This document shows, in pieces, positions 16,260-22,600 of a DNA stretch of 31,181 nucleotides. The DNA is taken from IMG/VR virus record IMGVR_UViG_3300047444_000294, positions 1 through 31,181 of that record. One strand, 5' to 3'. The translations under genes were made by a program, and so were the position numbers. Position 1 is the stretch's first letter. The number at the start of each line of letters is the position of its first letter. The notes below the pieces were generated by a model, which was not told the origin of the DNA, did not search any database, and saw nothing but the letters and a program-made list of their open reading frames with translations. This DNA comes from a virus.

Positions 16260-16269
16260 AGGTTGAAAC

Positions 16270-16980
16270 TCAGGCGATTTCAGCGCCGTAGTACATATTG
16301 AAGTTGTCGTTCGGGACGCCGAAGGTATCGGCCTTCAGGCTCATCTTGGCCTGCTGCGCGCTGATCCAGTCGATTTTGTCGGGGAGCAACTGGAAGCGAG
16401 GGACGATCACCTGAAAATGTTTGCCATAAGCCCCGGCGCCGACGAACTGCACGGCAAGATTAGCCGGCTGCGCGCCCCCGAACTTGACCAGGCGGTTGGG
16501 AGACGTTCCGCTGATCGTGCCGAACGCCATCAGCGCGAGGTTTTCGATGGTGTACTCTTCCAGCGTGAATTCCAACTCGCCCTTACGCTTGGTCAGAAAC
16601 GTAATGTCGGTATTGGTCGCGCCGGTCTGCGAGGTCTGATGATCCTCGCGCGTGTCGGTGAGTTTGGTCGAAAGCGCCGACACGTTGCCGACGCCGGCAA
16701 ACGCGATGCTCGACCAGATGGCCGTTCCGGCGCCGTCAGCGATGCCGGTTCCAGCGCCCTTCGGCCCGCCCGTCGAACCGGACGTTCCGGCGGTCGTGCA
16801 GACGTACACATTGAGCGGCAGCGCTGGTGCGACGGCGGTAGCGTCAAACGTGATCACCTGATCGCCAATGGCGTAGGCGGTCGCGGACGTCCAATATTGG
16901 ATCAGCGGGGCGGTAGTGATGACGCCGACGACGCCTTTTCCGAGATAGTAGTTCTGTGGACCGAGAGGGGTAGCGGTCAT
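16270..16980 (-). CDS. Major tail (tube) protein
   Basis: The 236-aa protein starts MTATPLGPQNYYLGKGVVGV and has an inserted module at about residues 29-95: YWTSATAYAIGDQVITF, NVYVCTTAGTSGSTGGP and DGAGTAIWSS. This resembles carbohydrate-binding or Ig-like modules displayed on tail tubes. The remaining core (LTDTREDHQTSQTGATNTDI, ELEFTLEEYTIENLALMAFG) has the beta pattern of tail tube proteins. Position after the tail terminator gene and before the chaperones confirms the call. The gene is isolated from its neighbours by an upstream terminator and a downstream hairpin, and has an ATGGAGCCTCAAAC ribosome region shared with the capsid gene. The tube oligomerises in hexameric rings to form the tail. 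Confidence 0.88.
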   Translation of the reverse strand: MTATPLGPQNYYLGKGVVGVITTAPLIQYWTSATAYAIGDQVITFDATAVAPALPLNVYVCTTAGTSGSTGGPKGAGTGIADGAGTAIWSSIAFAGVGNVSALSTKLTDTREDHQTSQTGATNTDITFLTKRKGELEFTLEEYTIENLALMAFGTISGTSPNRLVKFGGAQPANLAVQFVGAGAYGKHFQVIVPRFQLLPDKIDWISAQQAKMSLKADTFGVPNDNFNMYYGAEIA

Positions 16981-17081
16981 GTTTGAGGCTCCATTTACAG
17001 GAATGGCGCGTCATCACGACGGGCCGGTATCAGCGCGCTTTACAGCGGGCCGAATGACCTTGCCGAAGGGTCGGTTGGCAC
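16981..17081 (-). promoter_or_regulatory. 5' leader of major tail gene, related to the capsid leader
   Basis: On the minus strand this leader contains CGACCCTT, GGCAAGGTCATT, CGGCCCGC, GTGAT, CGCGCC and ATGGAGCCT in that order; the same blocks occur in the capsid leader. GACC-C-TT and AAGGTC can pair around a four-base loop. A 25-base segment containing TGTAAAGCGCGC is extra compared with the capsid leader. No confident promoter hexamers are seen. Confidence 0.65.
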
Positions 17082-17105
17082 AAAAAAACCGCCTAGATGG
17101 GCGGT
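17082..17105 (-). terminator. Intrinsic terminator before the major tail gene
   Basis: The minus strand reads ACCGCC, loop CATCTA, GGCGGT followed by a run of seven T. It lies 26 bases after the stop of the tail completion gene and should end the upstream head operon transcript. Confidence 0.88.
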
Positions 17106-17130
17106 CATTTTGGATTTCAGAAATTCGGCG

Positions 17131-17604
17131 CTAGGCGCTCAAATCCACGTTAAGCAGCGGATAGGCGAAAGTGATCGAAACTGCCATTTCGCCCTCTACG
17201 CCGGACGCCATGGTGAGAGCCGTAGCGCAGCCCTCATATCGAATGTCGCCGCTTTGCGTGACGAGATCGCGCAGGCTTCCAGGAACGGGCGGGCTGTTGT
17301 CATCGGCAGCTATCGCCTTGAGGACTTCAAGACGTAGGCCGTTCAGATCCGGCCCGACATTTTCCGGCGCGTCGCTCAAAGAGATGAAAATCTCAGGCGT
17401 CATTTTGACGGCCGTCGTTAAGAGCGTGCGAAAGGCGATTTCGGGGATCTTCTCGTCGCGGCTTTCGTGGGCGTCGAACAAGAACAGCGCCGGGCGCAAT
17501 GCCGTCGATGGGTTGAGCGGACGGTTGCGGTAAACCGCCGCAAAGCTCTGAACCCCTTGCAGGATTTCAAACAGGCGGGAAAGGATTGCTTCGCGCCGGT
17601 CCAT
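17131..17604 (-). CDS. Tail terminator / completion protein
   Basis: The 157-aa product begins MDRREAILSRLFEILQGVQS and has the segments RPALFLFDAHESRDEKIPEI and LNGLRLEVLKAIAADD, then DIRYEGCATAL and a C-terminal VSITFAYPLLNVDLSA strand. This alpha-beta layout and the gene position just before the major tail gene match the tail terminator group (lambda gpU-like), which caps the tail tube and joins it to the head. ATG 17604 overlaps the previous stop by one base; a TTG at 17607 is the alternative. Confidence 0.8.
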   Translation of the reverse strand: MDRREAILSRLFEILQGVQSFAAVYRNRPLNPSTALRPALFLFDAHESRDEKIPEIAFRTLLTTAVKMTPEIFISLSDAPENVGPDLNGLRLEVLKAIAADDNSPPVPGSLRDLVTQSGDIRYEGCATALTMASGVEGEMAVSITFAYPLLNVDLSA

Positions 17605-17993
17605 CAAATCCCCATCATCACAAAAAGTATTTCGCCCAACGTATGCCAGTTTGGGACCGGCCTGAGTTGGTCAGCCACGACGCGGAAAGACGGGTCCGGC
17701 TTGTCGTGAACCGAAAGGATGCGAAAGGAGCTGCCGTTAAATGTGATCGACACATCGACCATCTGCGCGGGAGAAACGTTCAGCGCCGCGAGATCGGAAT
17801 TCAGCACGGTGCAACAGGGCTTGACCGCTGAAACTTCCAGCGATTTTTCCTTGAACAGCATCGAAACAGACGAGCGGTCCACAGCCGCCAGCGAGACGCT
17901 TGCCCGCGTGGTTGGGTGGCGGAATGTCAGCGCAAGCCCGGTATCGGCGTAAAGTTTCGCCATTCCGCGCGCGATTATCCCTTGCACGTCCAT
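17604..17993 (-). CDS. Head closure / head-tail joining protein
   Basis: The 129-aa product starts with a helix (MDVQGIIARGMAKLYADTGL) and then a beta-barrel-like series (LTFRHPTTRASVSLAAVDRS, VDVSITFNGSSFRILSVHDK). The small size, order (connector, this gene, tail terminator) and TAATG overlap with the connector gene fit a head-closure (stopper) protein that seals the connector after packaging. No catalytic motif is present. The family cannot be named with certainty. Confidence 0.75.
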   Translation of the reverse strand: MDVQGIIARGMAKLYADTGLALTFRHPTTRASVSLAAVDRSSVSMLFKEKSLEVSAVKPCCTVLNSDLAALNVSPAQMVDVSITFNGSSFRILSVHDKPDPSFRVVADQLRPVPNWHTLGEILFVMMGI

Positions 17994-18688
17994 TATTCGA
18001 CAGCCCGAAAGACGTAGGGGTTAAGCCTTTCAGCTATATCGTGCGGCAATCCGCCCTTCATGGCAGGCGTCGCATATTCGACTTGCGCCACGCCAAAGAG
18101 CGTTTCCTTTGAGACGTTCGGGTCGCGCTTGACCGCAGTCAGGCCGAGGCGAACGAGGTCGATGCACGCGGATTCAATGGCGCCTGGTAGTGTGATCGTT
18201 CCGGTATCGCCGGGGAGGACATAGCCGGTCGTGAATGAAATCACGATCTTGCGATAGGTCCAGAACACACGCATGTCGTTGGACAGCCGGAAAACCCGCA
18301 GGCCGTCTAATTCCCAATCGGTGTCTTGAACCAGCGTGATCATGTTTCCGCTGCCGGCGTCGCGCACTTGCAGCGAGTCAATCGTGACAATCGGACCCAA
18401 GTCGTCCAGCACAATCGGATGCGGCTCGCGATAGAGAACGCCCGGAACCAGCGGATCATAAAGATTGTAGGACGTGTACGCCGGGCGAATCGTCTGTTGA
18501 AGCTGCCTCTTGCCGAACGCCTGCGCGCCGGCCGCCCGCTGGCAATAGGTGGCGATGCGGTTTGACGCCTCATTGATCAGCGCGCCAACCAGCGCCGACT
18601 GCGCCGAGGTCACATCCGAAAACCGCGCCTGAAAATTGGCGAAGGTCGTCAATGCCGTCGAGTTGGCTGGCGTCAGGACGGTCAGCAT
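17993..18688 (-). CDS. Head-tail connector (adaptor, gp6-like)
   Basis: The 231-aa product has an N-terminal helical bundle (LVGALINEASNRIATYCQRA) typical of gp6-like connector adaptors, a loop-rich beta section (REPHPIVLDDLGPIVTIDSL, LDGLRVFRLSNDMRVFWTYR) and a C-terminal helical part (LPGAIESACIDLVRLGLTAV). It forms a ring below the portal. It overlaps the previous 53-aa gene by one base (TGATG) and the next by one base (TAATG), so the connector genes are translated in a coupled chain. Confidence 0.88.
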   Translation of the reverse strand: MLTVLTPANSTALTTFANFQARFSDVTSAQSALVGALINEASNRIATYCQRAAGAQAFGKRQLQQTIRPAYTSYNLYDPLVPGVLYREPHPIVLDDLGPIVTIDSLQVRDAGSGNMITLVQDTDWELDGLRVFRLSNDMRVFWTYRKIVISFTTGYVLPGDTGTITLPGAIESACIDLVRLGLTAVKRDPNVSKETLFGVAQVEYATPAMKGGLPHDIAERLNPYVFRAVE

Positions 18689-18849
18689 CAGGCGCGCTCA
18701 CTCTTGCCGCGCTTGGGCTTTTCGGGAGCAGGTTCAGCCATCCCAGCGGCAATGCGGGCTTTCGCCACGTCGTCCGGCAGATCGATCACAGCGCCGTGAT
18801 CGTAGGAGAAATCGAGGCCCGCCCATGCGACAAGATTGATGACCAGCAT
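18688..18849 (-). CDS. Small protein between capsid and connector genes (53 aa)
   Basis: ATG 18849 follows a perfect ribosome site (CCGGAGGCTTAC). The product begins MLVINLVAWAGLDFSYDHGA, continues VIDLPDDVAKARIAAGMAEP and ends with a basic tail (KPKRGKSERA). The middle segment resembles short phage proteins found between capsid and connector genes. It is the first gene after the hairpin that closes the capsid cassette, and its stop is coupled to the connector start. The function is unknown. Confidence 0.85.
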   Translation of the reverse strand: MLVINLVAWAGLDFSYDHGAVIDLPDDVAKARIAAGMAEPAPEKPKRGKSERA

Positions 18850-18870
18850 GTAAGCCTCCGGTTCATAAAG

Positions 18871-18899
18871 AAAGGTCGGCGGGGGTTAGCCCACCGACC
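18871..18899 (-). terminator. Hairpin terminator after the major capsid gene
   Basis: On the minus strand GGTCGGTGGG and CCCGCCGACC form a 10-bp stem (one U-G pair) around a CTAACC loop, followed by TTTCTTTAT. It lies 12 bases after the capsid stop codon. The broken T-run suggests partial readthrough into the connector genes, which have no other visible promoter. Confidence 0.75.
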
Positions 18900-18910
18900 T
18901 AAGTTATTGA

Positions 18911-20134
18911 TTACGTGGCAGAATTGGCGTAGTAGGCAATCGGATGCGTGCCGGCATCGACGAGGGCGCCGTCGAATCTCTGCCACAACATAAATCCGAC
19001 CTGCGCATAATCGGCGTAGCGTTCGGTCAGTCGCATGGCGACCGCGCCGTTAACCCTGCGAATGTAATAATTCTTGAAATCGCCAAACAGCACCGACTTG
19101 GCGTTCGCCGCCATGCTCGCAACCTGTTGGTTGATGACGTACGGATACCCGTTGATGGTGTCTGGGTCGTTAGAGGCGAGGCCAGCGAGCCACAAGGGGC
19201 GGCCGTAGCTGTCCTTGAGCTTCTTGATGACCTTTAGCGAACTGTCGTTCATCATGAAACGGGCGTTGGCGCGATAGGCCGGATCGACCGAATGTTCCAG
19301 ATCGATCAAATCGTCGTAGATGATCGAGGTAGCCTGGCCGGTCAGGCCAGCCTTGCCGGAAACGGCATCGATCACGACACCGCGAGGCTTGCTGGAACCG
19401 TCGCCCGTCGTGAAGTGGGTATTGGTGATGCGCGCGATTCGGGTCGCCAGCTTGTTGGCAATGAACGCGTCGAGATCGAACGCCGAATCCTGCAACAGTT
19501 GCAGGGAGACGAGAACGGCCTTGGACGAGTACATGTAGGCGCCGAGCGTCACCTGACCGAAGGTGATGTCCTGCGTCGCGACCTGGGTGTTTTCCGAGAT
19601 GATCGCGCCGACGTTGCCGGTGTCATTGTCGGTTGGGATCGGAAGCGACTGGCCGGAATCGGTGTCGAGGACTTCAGAAACCGAAAGCATACCGCCGAAG
19701 GCAAGCTGCGCATCGATCAATTTGCGGTAGAAGCCAGTCGGGACGGTGTATCCGCCGCCCGTGGTCGTGCCGATGCTCTGCGCATTCTGGATCGACTTGC
19801 GGATCGCAGCGCGCTCGCCGTCCGTCAGGGCTGCGTTAGCGCCGAAACGCATCGACTTGTTGAAGGCGCTGTTTTCGATCTCGGCTTCGTTTTCAGCCTG
19901 ATCGGTCGAAATGCCGGCCGAGCGGGCGCGATTGCCGATGACGACCGACATTTCGGCGTCGAGCAGTTCGGCGCGTTCGAGACGGTCAATCTGCGCCTTG
20001 ATCTCGTCGCCCTTTTCCATCAGGGCGTCGAACTGGGCATTGTCTTCGTTGGAGGGGTTTGCCTTGTCAACGAGCGCGCGAGCGTCCGCAACAAGCTGTG
20101 CGCGCTCAGCGCGCAAGTCTTTGGCAATAGCCAT
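18911..20134 (-). CDS. Major capsid protein, HK97 fold
   Basis: The 407-aa product has an N-terminal scaffold-like delta region (1 to about 110) that is helical and charged (DLRAERAQLVADARALVDKA, DEIKAQIDRLERAELLDAEM). The HK97 core follows: GTTTGGGYTVPTGFYRKLID, LPIPTDNDTGNVGAIISENT, FGQVTLGAYMYSSKAVLVSL, LLQDSAFDLDAFIANKLATR, then GSSKPRGVV and a C-terminal LFGDFKNYYIRRVNGAVAMR. The delta domain is expected to be removed by the protease encoded upstream. The gene has its own leader and lies between two terminator hairpins, consistent with a separately controlled, highly expressed unit. ATGGAGCCTAACCAAA precedes the ATG. Confidence 0.95.
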   Translation of the reverse strand: MAIAKDLRAERAQLVADARALVDKANPSNEDNAQFDALMEKGDEIKAQIDRLERAELLDAEMSVVIGNRARSAGISTDQAENEAEIENSAFNKSMRFGANAALTDGERAAIRKSIQNAQSIGTTTGGGYTVPTGFYRKLIDAQLAFGGMLSVSEVLDTDSGQSLPIPTDNDTGNVGAIISENTQVATQDITFGQVTLGAYMYSSKAVLVSLQLLQDSAFDLDAFIANKLATRIARITNTHFTTGDGSSKPRGVVIDAVSGKAGLTGQATSIIYDDLIDLEHSVDPAYRANARFMMNDSSLKVIKKLKDSYGRPLWLAGLASNDPDTINGYPYVINQQVASMAANAKSVLFGDFKNYYIRRVNGAVAMRLTERYADYAQVGFMLWQRFDGALVDAGTHPIAYYANSAT

Positions 20135-20210
20135 TTTGGTTAGGCTCCATCTAGGGATGGGCGCGCAATCACTGCGGGCCGATGACCTTGCCCAAGGGTC
20201 GTTGGGGCAT
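20135..20210 (-). promoter_or_regulatory. 5' leader of major capsid gene
   Basis: The leader carries CGACCCTT, GGCAAGGTCAT, CGGCCCGC, GTGAT, GCGCGCCC and ATGGAGCCT in the same order as the major tail leader. GACC-C-TT and AAGGTC can form a small hairpin with a GGGC loop. The upstream flank (20250-20277) contains GGCCCGCTTTGAAGCGCGCC, similar to the segment that is extra in the tail leader. No confident promoter was found. Confidence 0.65.
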
Positions 20211-20241
20211 AAAAAAACCGCCCAAATGGACGGCTTTTTTA
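20211..20241 (-). terminator. Intrinsic terminator before the major capsid gene
   Basis: The minus strand has AAAAAAGCCGTCC, loop ATTT, GGGCGG and T7. The A and T runs extend the stem, making it a likely bidirectional terminator. It should end transcripts that have passed through terminase, portal, protease and HTH genes. Confidence 0.88.
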
Positions 20242-20283
20242 GAGGTTGGCGCGCTTCAAAGCGGGCCAGAATCTGGCAATGCT

Positions 20284-20577
20284 CTACTCTGAGCGCGCCG
20301 ATTCAAATTCGCGATATTGACGCTCTGGCGTCCATTCGTCCTCTTGTTGGAACCGGGTGAGTGACGGTCCAATCATGCGGGTGACATCGGCCCTGATCGC
20401 GTCCATCTTTGCAGACCGATCCGCTCGCGCCTTAGCACGTTCATCCTTCAAGCAGATTTGGCGAATAGTTTCCCTCGTCACGCCGAATTTCTGTCCGATA
20501 GCGTGAAGCGTCATGCCGGAAGTGCGAAGCCGGACGATTTCCTGATTACGCTCTATGAAACAAGCCAGGAACACCAT
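20284..20577 (-). CDS. Small HTH protein resembling sigma70 region 4
   Basis: The 97-aa product carries at residues 8-42 a helix-turn-helix with the sequence TLHAIGQKFGVTRETIRQIC. This is close to sigma70 region 4.2, whose consensus is TL-x-x-IG-x-x-FGVTRERIRQI. The remainder is charged (DERAKARADRSAKM) and ends EWTPERQYREFESARSE. It lacks other sigma domains, so it could be an anti-sigma-like or regulator protein that contacts promoter DNA, or a packaging-related DNA-binding protein. ATG 20577 sits in a TGATG overlap with the protease gene and follows GAGG. Its place between protease and capsid genes is not a standard position for a regulator. Confidence 0.85.
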   Translation of the reverse strand: MVFLACFIERNQEIVRLRTSGMTLHAIGQKFGVTRETIRQICLKDERAKARADRSAKMDAIRADVTRMIGPSLTRFQQEDEWTPERQYREFESARSE

Positions 20578-21314
20578 CACGCAACCTCAGCAATTCTCAG
20601 ACGCATCCGCATCCGGGAAATTGAATTCTTTTTCTCGTCCGGCTCGTTTTCTTCGTCCGGGTCTTTCTGGTCCGGTTCTTCCTCGGAATCCGGGTCAATG
20701 GCGTCGATGAGGCCGGCGTCTTTGGCTCCTTGCGCGGTGAACCAAGTCCCATCAACGGGGCCGTCCATCATCTTGACGCAGTCTTCTGCGGACATGCCGC
20801 TTTTCGCCACATAGACCGACAATATTTCGCCATCTATCTTGTCAAGCGTATCGGCCATATCGCGCATGTCGTGCTTGTTGCCCTGAACGCCGCCCCAAGC
20901 GTTGTGGACCATCATGAACGAATGCTGCGCCATGATGACCTTGTCGCCCGCCATTGCGATGTAAGACGCAGCGGAAGCGGCGAGGCCATCAACAATGGTC
21001 GTAACATTGGCTGGATGCGCCCTCAGCGCGTTATAAATGGAGAATCCATCGAACACGTCCCCCCCTGGGGAATTGATCCAGCATGTGATATTGGGCGTTT
21101 TCACAGACGAAAGCTGCGCCTTGAAGGCGCTCGCCGTAACGCCCCAATCTCCGATTTCATCGTCAAGCAGAATCTCGGTGGTATCGGGCTTGGACGCCGA
21201 TGCGCGAAACACCGCCTGCTTGGGGGCAGCGTCCTTTGGTGCGGCATCCCTTGGGGCGCGGTTTTTAAATTGCGCCAACCAGTTTTTGCGAACAGCGTCA
21301 AGCGATTTGTTCAT
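20577..21314 (-). CDS. Prohead maturation protease, ClpP-like (S14/U35 type)
   Basis: The 245-aa product has the ClpP fold signature: CWINSPGGDVFDGFSIYNAL (about 78-97), the nucleophile region VDGLAASAASYIAMAG with Ser114 in the ClpP position, and HSFMMVHNAWGG with His137. Asp in DGPVDGTWFTAQGA completes the likely triad. The C-terminus is very acidic (about 207-230), then basic. It cleaves the capsid delta domain during head maturation. It overlaps the portal gene by 4 bases (ATGA) and the HTH gene by 1. Confidence 0.93.
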   Translation of the reverse strand: MNKSLDAVRKNWLAQFKNRAPRDAAPKDAAPKQAVFRASASKPDTTEILLDDEIGDWGVTASAFKAQLSSVKTPNITCWINSPGGDVFDGFSIYNALRAHPANVTTIVDGLAASAASYIAMAGDKVIMAQHSFMMVHNAWGGVQGNKHDMRDMADTLDKIDGEILSVYVAKSGMSAEDCVKMMDGPVDGTWFTAQGAKDAGLIDAIDPDSEEEPDQKDPDEENEPDEKKNSISRMRMRLRIAEVA

Positions 21315-22600
21315 GGTTTCTTTTCCGATGCGGTCGCAGGGTCAGCGCCGGGCGCCTTGGGCTGCTGTCCCGCCATCGTGAGGGGAACGCAGGCCGAGTT
21401 AATGAAAAGCTGGTCGCCGCCTTCCATCGCCGGAAGGTTCTGGAATTTGCGAAGCTCGTTCGGCGTCAGGCCGCCATTTTGGATCATGGTCGCGTAAAAC
21501 GATCCGCGCGCCGTGGCGTCCATCGCAAGCAATGCGTCGCGGTTGAATTCCGCGTAGACGTTGCGGTCTTTCTTGAACAGCTTGCGGTTGAATTCGTTTT
21601 CGATGCGCGCAAGCAACGGCTGCAAGGTCGTCATCAGAAAGCCGAGCATCATCTGTTCGATGCCGCTGCCCCACGAGGTTGCCTTGTCCGTCTCGCCAAC
21701 CATGTGCGGCGGGACGCCGAAGATCCGGCAAATGTCCGCGACCTGGAAGCGCCGCTGCTCCATCGTCTCGGCGTCAGCCGGCGTGATCTGCATCGGTGTC
21801 CACTTCATCCCCTTGTCGAGGAAGACGGTCTTCCCGGTGTTGGCGAGTCCGGAATATGCCTGCTCAAACTGAGCCTTAACGCGGCGCACTGCGACGACTG
21901 GATCAGCGCCCCACCCATCCTCAGCCTGCACCACGCCAGATGGCCGAATACCGTTAGAGTGCATCCGAGAAGACGATTCCTCCATCGCAAGCGAGAGGCC
22001 GATGGCTTGCCGTGACGCGGAAATCATCGACAGGCCAGCCACGCCGTCAAAGCCCATGCCGGCAATATGCAACATATTATCTTGATCGACGGTTTCATGA
22101 CCATCGGCAAGCTGGATCGTGTAGACTTGACGCCCGGTTTCGGTCTTGTGGGTCGTGACAGCGTTGCGCGGAACCGGAAAGAAGCCCGTGACGCGCGCGG
22201 CGCCGTCATATTCGATCACCGAATAATGGTTTCCGCCCAAAAGCAGATCAACCGCGACCAATTCGCGCCAGCAAAACCCGCTCATGATGTCGTTGGGATT
22301 ATCATGCAACAGTGGGTAAACCCTATTGCGATCAGCGACTTTGCGGCCTTCTTTGTCCTTTTCGTAGACCATCAGCGGGAGAGACGCGATCAGGCCCGAA
22401 ATCAGCGAAACGCAACGGAAAACCGTCGTCGAGCGCAGCGCGGATTGCTCATTGACAACCGGGCCGGCAAGGGTCGGGCCGCCGCCTAAAACCGTCATCA
22501 GCCAGTCGGCCGGGTTCGCCAGCGACGTTGACGGGTTTTCGGGTGATCCAGCTTGCGCGTCCGTCGCCGGGGCCTTTTCCTTGCGTGAAAAAGGCCACAT
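21311..22600 (-). CDS. Portal protein, HK97 family
   Basis: The 429-aa product starts MWPFSRKEKAPATD and contains VVNEQSALRSTTVFRCVSLI (N-terminal clip region), LLLGGNHYSVIEYDGAARVT, then FQVADICRIFGVPPHMVGET and NGGLTPNELRKFQNLPAMEG, all hallmark segments of HK97-type portals. The portal forms the dodecameric ring through which DNA is packaged. I place the start at ATG 22600, which shares one base with the terminase stop (TGATG); a GTG at 22615 would add five residues. Confidence 0.94.
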   Translation of the reverse strand: MWPFSRKEKAPATDAQAGSPENPSTSLANPADWLMTVLGGGPTLAGPVVNEQSALRSTTVFRCVSLISGLIASLPLMVYEKDKEGRKVADRNRVYPLLHDNPNDIMSGFCWRELVAVDLLLGGNHYSVIEYDGAARVTGFFPVPRNAVTTHKTETGRQVYTIQLADGHETVDQDNMLHIAGMGFDGVAGLSMISASRQAIGLSLAMEESSSRMHSNGIRPSGVVQAEDGWGADPVVAVRRVKAQFEQAYSGLANTGKTVFLDKGMKWTPMQITPADAETMEQRRFQVADICRIFGVPPHMVGETDKATSWGSGIEQMMLGFLMTTLQPLLARIENEFNRKLFKKDRNVYAEFNRDALLAMDATARGSFYATMIQNGGLTPNELRKFQNLPAMEGGDQLFINSACVPLTMAGQQPKAPGADPATASEKKP

